Shown here piece after piece: positions 52,901 to 64,000 of a stretch of DNA of 64,000 bases (position 1 is the stretch's first letter; each line of letters opens with the position of its first letter). A model generated the notes under the pieces. That model saw nothing but the letters and a program-made list of their open reading frames with translations. It made no database searches and had not been told where the DNA came from. A program made the position numbers and the translations under genes. Source of the stretch: Syngnathus acus (taxonomy: Eukaryota > Chordata > Actinopteri > Syngnathiformes > Syngnathidae); contig NC_051106.1 in the NCBI RefSeq assembly GCF_901709675.1, positions 6,520,001 to 6,584,000 of the forward strand, given 5' to 3'.

Positions 52901-55900
52901 AATGCATTGTGGGAAATGTAGAAAGTTTATACTGTTGGCAATATAGGAATATAATTTTATGGAGCAAATTTTAGTTGTAATTATAAGTCATTGCCTGACT
53001 TCTGTGTTTTTTTTTGGTGTGTCTCGGGTTCGTATTTTGATCCATTTGTTATCTGTTTGTCTTTGTGCGAGACAAAATGGCAACACCAAGTGCTGAAATC
53101 TGAGCAAGAGAGTTTAGGAGAAGCGAGTGGAACAAAAGACTGTTTAATTTTCTCTTCCCCCCCCCTTCATATTTTCAGCACCCTGCAATCAGCGCATCTT
53201 GTTAGCTTTGGATTCAGGTTAGACTTGTTGCAGGAGGCAACTCCCTCCTCTCCTCCTCCTCTTCCTCCTGGTCTGCTCCTTCTCACATCACCTCCACTCA
53301 TCCGTTCACACTTCTGGCACCATTTGCATTTCTCTAAACGGGTGACACGCAGCATTTGTCTTCAAGGCGTGCGTGATGGGCCTTCGTCTCCCCCCCTTCC
53401 TCCCTCTTCCCTCCCGCCCTTCTACTGATGTGTGCATTCTCTTTCAAGACAATTGCAGGTGCACAGGTGCCGTCAGGGCTCAACATTTTTTTCTTTGAGT
53501 AGCAACTGTCTAATTTTGAAGAGCCATTTTTTTTGAAGGTTGATCCCAGTGACCTGAAGCAACAATAAAATTACGACAACATAGGAGTCGAATGAATTGG
53601 TTGCAGCTGCAGAATATTTTTGTATCCTACTGAAATGAAGTATCCCGATGAACTCTATTTTTGGCAATTGTGAATTTTCAGAGGCAATATCAAAAATAAT
53701 TTTACATTTTTCATCCAAAAATTCTCTGCTCACCCTCAATGATACACATTCGATCTAGCAGAATCACATAATAAAATAAAATAAAATAAAATAAAAATAC
53801 TCAGCTCTTCAATTCAAACATGCCCTGCTGCAACCCTTGAGCAGGGCACGCCACGATTGTTCAGCAGGATTGTGGAGAAAAGGAGTGTGCGGTTCCTCTA
53901 ATTCCCTGGCGAGTTGGGACTTGTAGACTGAAACTGGGCACGAGACAGAGAAAGCAAAAGGGAGGGAGTGGAAGGCTCTTCTTGGTTATGCGCAAGTATC
54001 ACACGTGGATGTGTCTAGTTTTTTTTTTCCTTTCTTCTACTGTGAGAATCATTTAAAATTGTTCAGAAAATAGAATTGTTCTGTTTGACCCTAAGAGACA
54101 CTTAGATTTCTTTTTATTATTATTATATAATTTTATCACATATATATATTTTTTATTTTATTATTATTTTATATTTATTTTAATTTTTCTATAATGTTCA
54201 TTAATTTGATTACACACATTATAATATGTTAATATATCACCTAAGACGTTTTCATTATATTGCTTGCATTAGATTGATGTGAGTAATTAAAATTGTGTTC
54301 ATTCTGAGCAACAACTTTAATTAGCACATGCACTTTATTCAAGAAATATTTCAAAGTGGGAAAAAAAGAAAGAACAAAGTGATTGATGGGAAATGAAATC
54401 ATGCGGTAAGACGAAATAAAATTGCCAGCGTGCACATGATGGGCACGCCTGCAAAAGTGTCGAGACATTGTGGTGGTCTGAACACGTTCCAGGATTTTTA
54501 TTTGACGTGATGAAACAACAATCCTGGAAAGCTCGCCTCCTCCACTATCCCACGGGAACATCCGCGGAGGAACACGGATGGAGAGAGGATGGTGGATGAG
54601 GAAAAGGAGGAGGGAAGTGAAGGGGGGGTGCAATTGGAGAGGTGATTGAGGTTGAAGAAGAAAAAAGATGTTTATCGTGGAGAATCACTGCCTGCCTCAT
54701 TGACGTGCGATAAATGTTTTCCCAGAGAGATATCCTTGAAGCTACCCTCATCATCCTCGGATCACACTTAAGTCTGACTTAAAATCACTCGCTCGATTAA
54801 CAAGTACTGTAAGGACCTCAAACACGTGTCCAGAGTGACCTTTTGACCCTTGACAATCGCCGTATTTTGCTTTTCCGAGTCTTTAGGCCCCAAATGAAAT
54901 TGAAATAGCTACTTCCGGCGTGTCCCACTGTGTTGCCATAGCGCCTTGAGGAGAATATGAGCTGCAATGTATCCGCCGCAGACCTACATGGCCCGCATGC
55001 GGTTTTACTGCCCGGAAGAAATTGTATCCAAAACATTATCCTCGGTTTTTCTGCAGGTCACAGAGGACTCGAGGAAACGAGCACTTACTGTAGCATCAGT
55101 CAGGTTGCATGATAGCTACTATATTATATTTACATATATATGACACAATTACATGTTTTGTTTTTTTAAATGCTGTTTTAAATCACTGCTGTTTTGTCAT
55201 CTGCTAAAGTATTACCACTAAGAAAACACTGTCTTGGTATGAGCGTTTGTCTGCTTAGTGTGTTATTGTTTGTTTTTCCTAAATGAAGTCAAAGTGCATA
55301 CATTTTGTATGAAATCATTCAGAATTGATATTTATTTATTTTTGTGTTTTGGCTGTTGCGTCATTGTTAACTTGAGTTGAAAACCCGCTGCGCAGAATTT
55401 CTGTTAGCATTAAGCAGACTTTCCGAATGCAAAGTTATACGGTTTGATTCAATGCAAAGCCCAAAATTGAGTTTGTTTTATGTTTAGTTTTCCAAGAATC
55501 TTCAAGTAGGAGTAGCAATATTTAATTTATTTTTGAAGAAGCGACATGATTAAAGTAATTATGCATTATATCTCCGAAAGGTCATTAGCTTTAGCAGCTA
55601 AGCGTTTTGTTTAACCACGCTTGTGGCCTGCAGGGCCAAGTGGAATGAAACCAGATTTGCAAATGAGCTCAACCACTGCTATCTCTCTGTTTGGGTGGAA
55701 CAACAGTCAGCTTCCCTGACAAACAGAAAAGCGTCTGTAAATTTTACGACTCGGTCTCACAAACCGCACACATGCCTGTGTTTTACCGTTTGGCACGAGT
55801 GTCTTTTAAGCTAACAAAAGAAACTATTTTTTTTTTCCGCCTTGTGAATGGATAAATAGTATATCAGTGACGACATCACTGACTATGTTTGGCTGATGAA

Positions 55901-58229
55901 ACAAAGATGTGAACAAAGAACAACATTATCGCTTGTTTTTATCGCTTTGTGAGTGTCCGCTGCACGTATTGTTTTTGGTGCGACTGACGACCTGTGTGTT
56001 AGTGAGCGTGTGCGTGTTATTTATCACGCAATGTGATCCGAGTGGCGCCTTTTGATCCACTCATGATAGAGTTATAAAAAAAGTGCACTATTGAAATGAA
56101 AGATTTCAGGAAAGAAAGTTTTAACCTTGTAGATGATTCAAAAGTGTTTCCTTAAATAATAATTAATGGATTCAGCTAAATTTAAATTATTGATGTAAAA
56201 ATATAATTGGCGCACTCGAATGATTTTACTTTTCACTTGAATCCGATTTTTATAGATTTAGTTTCATACAACTTTGCATTCTAACTATTTTTGTATCATG
56301 CATACCCAATATGCATATTGATATTGCAAAGATTCGGGGTAATTTCTTCCCGGACATCGCACGCAGATGCTTTGTCAACGGCTGCCCTCAGGCACAGCTC
56401 AGAGAAGCGTGTTAAGCAACGTTAGCATCATTTTCTCTGACGCAGCTTTCCCCTGCCTGGGGCGAGCCGTGACCTGAGCTGCGGTCGACGCCAATAAAGA
56501 ATTCGGGCACTTAAACTTTGAAGTGGTCCTATATAGACCCCCCCCAAACAATGTCTTGGTTGGGAAACCCGTTTTTTATTTATTTATTTAAGGCCTCTGA
56601 GGGCCATCCTAAATTTATATTTGGAGAAATCTCACTTGTACATCTTGTCTATTTTGTGCAGACCCACAAAAAACTTTCAGGACACCATACTTAAAACAAA
56701 CAAACATTTTGGCTTGATCTAGCTATAATAGGTTCAAGTAGGTTAAACGGCTCTGAAACAAGTGTCACGTTGCAAAATAAAATTTGGCAGGCTTTTTTTT
56801 CCATGAGTAGACCCACAAAAAAATAAGACAAAATCTGTTTTGGTTTGAAATGGGGCCTTCCTCTATCTATAATGATCTGTCACTTTGGGGCAATGTAGAC
56901 TTTCTGGGAGTGGTTCCTGGTGCCGAAGGGTAGGGACATTGAAGGTTAGAAGATAGAGGTGGCTTGGGGGTGGTGGTGGTGGTGGGGGCTTGGAGATTCC
57001 CTGCTGTCCGACCAAACATGACTTTTTTTTTTTTTTATGGACGGGAATATGTAAAAGAAGGTTTTACTTTCCTACCATGTGGTGCACCATTGCACAAGCA
57101 GCCTCTTTTAAGAAGCGAAAGGAAGAGTAGGAAGGGGAGGGGGGGTAAGGAGAGGAGAGGTGTTGAGAGAAGCCCTTCTCTGCGGCGATGGCGCGTAAGC
57201 ACCATCATGACAACGTCTGTTTGTGTCCCGCCATGCTCGGCTGAATGCACACCCACAAACACACACACACATATATGCATACAGGATATATATTGAACCG
57301 ATGCATGGCCGTGATTTCTCACTGCAGATGCGAGTTTCAACGAAAAATAAAACTCGTATCTACTCGTCCATCTTTAACAACTTTCACACACTCGGAAATG
57401 AAAGCAAAACAGATTATGAAACAATATGTCGGTATTTGACCTTAAATTACAAAATGTGTATGATTTCCTATTGGAGAAAAATACTGACATAGGACAGATA
57501 AAGAATTTGTAAAATATTTAAAAAGTTTAGTCACATTTGTCCCACATATATTGTTTTTCCAGACACCCTAAATTTAGAAGACTTAATTGTAAGTCTTCAT
57601 TGCAAAAGTGTTTGGATGATGCTCATAGAGGAAATGACAGCGTGGAACTTTTACGCGTTAAACCGAATAAAGGGAAAGTCGTTGACGCCTTGGATGAGAA
57701 ACCCATTGCTGCTCGAAGTTCACAATACATCGCTCATGCATCAGAAAAGATTTTAATCAAATTCCTTTCAATAATTAGCATGAAAGAATGAAGGTGTGCC
57801 GGGCAGGGATAAAGAGGAGGCTTCCTTCTATTACAATTTGATTTTGAGCCAATGCCAGTGTGATTGTCTAAGTGTTAGTATAGAAAAAAAAAAAATAGTG
57901 AGAAATGCTTTGCTACAACAAAAACATTTTTCTGCATGCTTTAAAACATTTTGGAAAAATTTAAGATTGCCCTTAAAGCATCGATGACAGCCAACCAATA
58001 AAACGTCTGTATGAAACTGCAAAGTGATTAACATTTGAAAGGCGCTTCCCAATCTCGCCCGTTGCTGACATTCAGAGCACCTCAGATTGTCTTGCAAAGT
58101 GCCGCACATGCAAAGGCAGTTTCTCTATCTTTGGTCTGGAGGGGGTTAATAATCTTACACCTGTCCTATCCGACACCTGTTTCAGGAATTTCAACCAATG
58201 GGAGGAGAGCAGAGGACGGCTGCCGCTGG
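49937..58229. other. Large intergenic region upstream of grhl3
   Basis: No gene is recognised in 8.3 kb. It contains simple repeats (an AAAAT run near 53770, AT-rich low-complexity sequence at 54110-54240, a CA run near 57256), a C/T-rich tract at 53240-53425 and a pair of similar 21-mers exactly 100 bp apart at 51521 and 51621. It is the likely home of grhl3 enhancers and of a rearrangement breakpoint relative to human. Confidence 0.5.
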
Positions 58230-58235
58230 TATAAA
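58230..58235 (+). promoter_or_regulatory. grhl3: TATA box of grhl3
   Basis: TATAAA in a G-rich context lies 128 bp upstream of the grhl3 ATG and on the same strand. This fits a transcription start near 58260 and a 5' UTR of about 100 bp. Confidence 0.6.
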
Positions 58236-58357
58236 TGAAATGTGGGCTGCGTCAGGAGGCAATCAAAACATTCAAGTCACTCGAGGCTCTTGTCATCCAA
58301 AAAAGTCAATCACAACGAACTTAAAGGAATCTATTCCAGCTCACCTGGACTGGAGAC

Positions 58358-61300
58358 ATGACCAAAGAGACTGAGTAAGTCCTGTTTCGATATTTTACAT
58401 CAGCTCCAAAAAAAAGGTTAAATGATATGTTTTGGATTCCATGCTGCCACCCCTCCCCTTGTATCTGCAACGAGACCCCCATGTGAAAGACGCTTGACTT
58501 AAAAGAGGGGTGTTTTTTTTTGGTTTTTTTCTTGCTGGGAAAACTGATATGGATATTATGGGATGGTTGGGTTTGCGCTTGTCGTACTAACCTAGAGGCC
58601 ATGATGCACAAAAGAAGAGCGGGAAATAGGAATCTCCTCTGAAGGTGTTGGATGGAGACACTGGGCAATGACTGCATGTTGAATTACATAAAGGGGAAAC
58701 CCAAGAAGCCCCCCCCCCTCCCACTCTTTAGTGTCTGTGGAGGTTTTTGCAGTGGATAAATGATGGTTTGGAGGTTTGCAAGTCGGGAACAGGTGCAATT
58801 GAGATGCATCGAGATGCAAAACCTTCAAAGCAGCGAGCAGCTTCGCTCTTTAGCTGCCGTCAACACATTTGATGAAGTGTTTATCCAAGGTAAACCTTCA
58901 TTTGGTTGGCGAACGGCAGGATATTTATCCGACGTCGCGCTCGGGCTCTCCAAACAAATCCAATCCTCTAAATCCCGAGTTTGGTTGCAGGTGAAAACCG
59001 CAAGCATCTCTCTTAAGAGTTCGACAAATAGAGAATGTTTGTGTAGGATTGAAGAATGCGCTTTGGTCTGCTTTCACTGGAAACCACAAAGTACAACATG
59101 CGGGGATGTTTTGTCGATGAGGTGGGGAGGGAGTTGTCGGTGGGTGGTCTTGCGGCTTTTGAGACACTTGTCGGATGTTACTCAGCTCTGCGGTTTTGCA
59201 ATCGAAACCTTACGCAGCTCAGGGGCGAGACGGTGCGCTGCCCCGGGGGCTCAGCTACCGTGCGTCATTTAAAATATGGCTTCTTCCTCGCAGAACTCTG
59301 GGAGTGGTCTTTCAGAGCGAGAATTTCAACTATAACCGCTACAACACAAACTACACCATGGAGTCCTGGCCGTATATGGATAGTCCCATGCCCGAGGAGA
59401 ACCTGGCCAAACCCAGACTCCACCCAGGAGACGACCTGGCGGCTATAACTATGCTTTACGAACAGTGCAAGGTAAAACACAGAATTCATTCCAGAATCTT
59501 CATCTTCATCATGTTGTCATTTTAACCCTCCAGAGCCAGAAGGACCAGAAAGTTCCTGCCTGCAGTCGAAACAGTAGCATCTTCAAACCAACAGAAAGGT
59601 AAAAAAAAAGAGGGTGAGAGGTAATCCTCAAGTCAAACACGGTCCGAACTCAAATCCATCATCAGCTTTGCCTTGCTCAAAGAGTTACGCAACACTTGAG
59701 TAGACAATGGCGCTCCCCTCCTTGTGTTCCCACTGAGCCCCTTACCCTCCAGTGTTCCCCTTCAACATGTTAAACACCCCACGGAGAAACTCAAACAAGA
59801 ACTGGATTAAGACACAAATAGTACCCACCCCTGACTCACAACTCTTTGCAGAAACCAATGAAGTGCTACTAGGCTAACTGCTAGCATCTTAAACCAACCG
59901 CTCTCTCTCCCCTTGCAGGACTCCAAGCAATGATCTCATATCACTGGAAACATCCGGCAACGTCATGAAGATCCTTTCAGAGAACGTCCCCACCGGCTAC
60001 TCCCTTGAGGTCTTAGGATCCAAGCAGAGCGCCTCCCTGCCCTCCAACGCCGACACCTACGCCACCCTGACCAGCGTGGCGGCCGAAAGCGACAAACAAG
60101 AGCTCAATATCATCTTCGACTCTTTGCTGCAGAAGTGGCCCGAGAGTAGCGCGTTCCCCGACCCCAACGCGGAGGTAGACCTCACGACCCGCCAAAATTT
60201 CCTTTGCAGTCTCTAACATGATTATATATTCCATTCTTAGACTCTTACCTACAACGATCCCTTCCCCGAGGACCACTCCAGTCCCGTCTACTCGGGTTCC
60301 TACTCCGGCTCTCCACCTGAGACCTACAGAAGCGAGTTCCAATTTTCCCTGGGTGCCCCCGCGGCCTCCTCTTTCAAATCCAGCGAGTTACCCATGGTCT
60401 ATCTGAATAAGGGGCAGTTCTACCCCATCACTCTTCAGGGAGTGGACAACAACACCTGCGTAACTACGACCAAAGTCAAGGTAAAAAGACAGATTGTTCC
60501 CAAATAAGTGTCCCTCCCAAGGAACCGGCTCTTGGGTGACTAATTACCTACTCACACTAGGCCAAGACAACTCGTGACATTTATAGTTAATGCCGCTACT
60601 TTACGTGAGGTAACGTGTGTGCAAAAATAATATTAACAAAGCTTAGGAGCAAAGGAAGGTGTGGTATTTTTTGTTGTTGTAAAACATACGGTGACAATCT
60701 TTTCTTTGTCAAGCACGTACATGGAGATGAATATACAGAATCTCGTGGCGAGTCAAAGTAAATAAACCGTGACAAAGGCGTTGGAGTGACGAATGATTTT
60801 GCTGTCCAGCAGACATTAGATTCACGTGTTTTTCTTTCTATTGTTTGTTCCTACGCTAGACGGTGGTGATGGCCGTGTTTGAGAATGACAAAACGCCAGA
60901 AATGCAGCTTCGCTTTTGGAACCACTGGCATGCGCGTCAGCCGACTGTCAAACAGAGGGTCATTGACATTGGTAGGTTGACTACCAAAATAAAATCAACA
61001 AACAAATACTCATTAAGCCTCACCTCACTTTTTTCATATTGTTTCATAGCGGACTACAAAGAGGTGTTCACCGGCATTAGCAACATTGAGGAGGTTGCCT
61101 TCAACGCCCTCTCCTTCGTTTGGAATCCCCATGATGAAGCCAAGGTAAAAAACAAACAAAAAAAAAACATAAAGAAAGGTGAAAGATTGAGAAGGGGGGG
61201 GGGAAAAAAGAAAGACAGGAGGAGTGGCTGAGGAGGGAGGGTAAGAATCCAAGAAATGCGTTTTGGCCCTGAGGCACTGTCACTGCCGCAAAGGGCCAAT

Positions 61301-63528
61301 CCTCATTTCCCTGTGGCCCAAAGGTGCTCAAGGTGCGGCTGTGGGTGAAAAACCTGCTGCGTGTCGAGTCAATCAGGAAGACAAGACGATATTCCCGAGT
61401 TATACAAGCAACCCGCAAACAAAAAAAAAAAAAAAATGTGTGAGTAACTCTGATTGACTCCTACCCTGGGAGATAAAATAAAATAAAATAAAATAAAATA
61501 AAATAAAATAAAATAAAATAAAATAAAATAAAATAAAATAAAATACAAATAAAATACAAATAAAATACAAATAAATAAATAAATAAATACATACATAAAT
61601 AAATAAATACGTGCATCAGATGACCAATCAAAATAATCCAAAGGCCTCAAACCTGCCATCAACCCCCTCGAGACAGATACGATGAAACCAAAAATTAAAG
61701 CTAACGCAAACATTTTTATTCCTTGCAGGTGTTTATCGGCATTAACTCGCTAAGCACCGATTTTTCATCGCAAAAAGGCGTGAAGGGCCTCCCTCTCAAC
61801 CTGCAGATCGACACGTACGACTTCAGCTCCGGGAACAATCAGCTCATACACAGAGCCGCCTGCCAAGTCAAGATTTTCTGCGATAAGGTATCTTGTCACA
61901 TTCAATCTCGCTCGAGATAAAGTGTATACCTTCACTGCCCCAATTTATCAAATTGTAAAAATTTGAAATACAAGCAACTTTTTTCTGTTCTTTGTCGTAT
62001 CTTCAGGGGGCTGAGAGGAAGATGCGTGATGAGGAGAGGAAGAGGAGCAAGAGGAGGGGCAAAACGAGCAATGATGCCAACGGTGAGTGTTGCTAAACGT
62101 TAGCCTCCAGCTAACCCTATTAAGGACAAGCATGATAAAAACCTTGCCTCACAAATCAAATCATGATTTTTTTTTTTCTTTCAGCCAAGTCTTTAGTGAG
62201 CAGCTCAATGGGCTGCGACTGCACTTTCTTCCAAACTGTGGATGACCGCATCACCCAGCCGGTCCTCTTCATCCCAGAAGCACATCTGTCCAGCTTACAG
62301 CGCATGGTAGGCTTCCCGACTGTATTTCTTGAATGAATCAAAGTTACCTCCCCTTTGGAGTGAGTCATATTCCCGACCCATCGCTCATCCCTGAAGACAG
62401 CAGCTCAGGCACGAGAGGGAAAAAAGTGTGGGAAAGTATGCGGTGGGAAAAGTCGGTGTGGGAAAAGGGAGGGGATAGTGAAAGTGAGGTGAGCTAATTG
62501 TAGTCGAAACCGGGCGCAAGTCGCTGCAGAGCCCATGTGGGCCTTCACACCTGGCACATCAGCACCTCGCAAGACCCGTGCGCCACCCTCATCTTATTTC
62601 TCACACACGACGGCGCTGTTCGGACAAGTCGGCGTTCCCACACTGACTCGTTTGTTTACGCATTATCGTGACTTCTAAAACCTCGGAGGCATTAATAGCA
62701 GCATCTTCAGACAAATCAGCGAGCGGCGTCTGCTCTTTGTTTTCTCGTTGAGCGTGGAGGTTATGGGAAACGAAGTCTTGCGGTGATAACATTCCTTTGG
62801 GTGCGCATTACAAAAGAGGGGAGGGAGGATTATGAAGCAATGTTTTTATCAGACGTCTCATCGGATCTTTGTGTCCTATTTTTGCAGGCCACGCCTATGG
62901 ATGAGAGCGAAAGGTGAGCGTGGAAAAAAGTTACTTCCTATCTTTCAGATGCCCCCTCAAAACACCATTAAGAACAAATAAAGATATCTCAGCTCAGTTC
63001 AATTAGATATTTGACGTCTATAGCCGTCAATGGTAGTGAAGGAGATAATCGAGCACACCAATTTTATTTTCCGAATTTAACTGATCGTTGCACCCCGATA
63101 TGCGAATCCCTTGTGTAACATGTTTTGTTTTTCTTCAGAACTTCTATGAAGAGGTTGTACTCGGACAGAGAGCAGAGCAACTCTCCGCCTAGCAAGCAAG
63201 TACGCAGAGATGAATCCCAAAGAGGTAAGAAAACTAAATTTGACGGTTATCAAGCTAACAAGTCAACGCTTTACGTTTGGATTCCTTTCCCAAAAGTTCT
63301 GCTGTACGTGAGGAGAGCCACCGAAGAGGTTTTCGACGCGCTCATGCTAAGGACGCCAACGGTGTCGGGCCTACGAGAAGCTGTGAGTACATTCGGATGA
63401 TCCAGAATTTACCGAATGTCGTATTGGCTTTCGGAAGACACTGAACTCTTCTTCCGTCGTCAGATTTCAGAAAAGTACGGCATGCAAGAAGACACCATTG
63501 GGAAAATCTACAAGAAATGCAAACGAGG
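58358..63528 (+). CDS. grhl3: Grainyhead-like transcription factor 3 (GRHL3), partial at the right edge
   Basis: Fourteen exons: 58358-58374, 59294-59471, 59534-59598, 59919-60174, 60241-60480, 60860-60971, 61050-61144, 61729-61887, 62007-62082, 62185-62306, 62888-62913, 63139-63224, 63297-63382, 63464-63528. They keep frame for 527 codons. The activation region is followed by the CP2/grainyhead DNA-binding domain (about residues 225-440): [60 protein letters not shown] and [15 protein letters not shown]. After that come [15 protein letters not shown] and the start of the C-terminal ubiquitin-like dimerisation domain ([35 protein letters not shown]). The final part (ILVN... in relatives) is beyond 64000 or not recognisable before it. 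GRHL3 drives epidermal barrier formation and neural-tube closure. Paralogue choice rests on proximity to nipal3, rcan3 and ncmap. Confidence 0.94.
61473..61610. repeat. (AAAAT)n pentanucleotide array in a grhl3 intron
   Basis: A run of AAAAT units, pure at the start and then passing into AAATAC and AAAT units, between grhl3 exons 7 and 8. On the template strand it reads ATTTT/TTTTA. Length polymorphism is likely. Confidence 0.95.
62307..62887. other. grhl3: grhl3 intron 10
   Basis: A 581-bp intron with ordinary sequence; no further exon or regulatory element is evident. Confidence 0.5.
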
Positions 63529-64000
63529 GTGAGCAGCCTTTTGTGGTTTTTTTTTTTGCTTGACTCTACGATGAGTTCCTTTGCGGAATCTCAAGCCGGC
63601 AGACCGGCTCGGTCGGTTGTTCGGTTTGGCCCGGCCTCAAGGAATGTGTTAATTGCAACTCTCCCCCCCTTGAGGAAAAAAACTATGACTATGGAAGGAT
63701 ATAAATATTACAAAAGTCCTGCAGATGAATCACGCCGATTGTTATCTTTTCCATTATCCCGCGAATCGGGCCGTTTTTCCACTGTTGTAATACTATTTGA
63801 CAAACGCAACCGTCCCAACTAAAAAAAGAACACGGGTGTCGTTAAAGAATAAATAGTTGCGTACGGTTTGAGAAAAGACAGACAGTCTCCCTTCTTGTTT
63901 TCCCTGCCACTTGTCACCGCGGGGCCCAGAAGCCAAGCTAACAGGTTAAGTTACATTCTCCAGCAATTCCCCTCCCTCTTCGTCTCTAGCCTACAGGCGA
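63529..64000. other. grhl3: Start of the next grhl3 intron
   Basis: After the GG|GTGAGC donor at 63528 no exon coding for the expected conserved ILVN-type C-terminus of grainyhead proteins is seen. The window ends in CTACAGGCGA, which could resemble an acceptor but does not start the expected peptide. Confidence 0.5.

Noticed and set aside
52991-53428. Plus-strand open frame of 145 codons
   Set aside because: The second half is translated from a C/T-rich low-complexity tract and the first half shows no protein-like conservation.
63960-64000. Possible last grhl3 exon at the right edge
   Set aside because: The CTACAG near the end is followed by GCGA, which does not start the conserved ILVN peptide expected after the exon ending at 63528.

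Overview
The window reads as a compact teleost fish chromosome segment. It carries spliced vertebrate genes with GT-AG introns, many dinucleotide and poly-A/T tracts, a hAT-type MITE and a tRNA-derived SINE-like fragment. The species cannot be named from the sequence alone. Nine protein-coding genes are supported by family-specific protein motifs together with splice sites whose phases agree from exon to exon.

Left part (1-23.2 kb): fancm lies on the minus strand (13 exons seen, 14652 down to 1686, 3' part off the left edge). A complete five-exon SOUL/HEBP-type haem-binding gene sits on the opposite strand inside its 9-kb fourth intron. A 331-bp divergent interval separates fancm from iqcc (+). 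It is followed by dcdc2b (+, 13 exons) and tmem234 (-, 5 exons, tail to tail with dcdc2b). From memory, iqcc-dcdc2b-tmem234 matches human 1p35.1 in order and orientation.

Middle part (23.8-49.6 kb): three minus-strand genes, ncmap, rcan3 and nipal3, match a human 1p36.11 block. Two further exon-like segments upstream of ncmap join it in frame. rcan3 has two alternative coding first exons about 5 kb apart: a long acidic one and a short RCAN2-like one. The rcan3 intron of about 9 kb holds the hAT MITE, and the SINE-like fragment and a 23-G run lie close to the downstream promoter.

Right part (49.6-64 kb): 8.7 kb without a recognisable gene, then grhl3 (+, 14 exons, final coding exon or exons off the right edge). 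Relative to human, grhl3 is inverted and stpg1 is missing between nipal3 and grhl3.

These are housekeeping and developmental genes, not one functional system: DNA crosslink repair (fancm), ciliary/microtubule proteins (dcdc2b, probably iqcc), myelin membrane protein (ncmap), calcineurin inhibitor (rcan3), magnesium transporter (nipal3) and epidermal transcription factor (grhl3). I found no convincing new multi-gene system. The observations most worth checking are the nested gene, the dual rcan3 first exons, the in-frame 5' exons of ncmap, a GC-AG intron in dcdc2b, and an unrecognised exon-like ORF head to head with nipal3.
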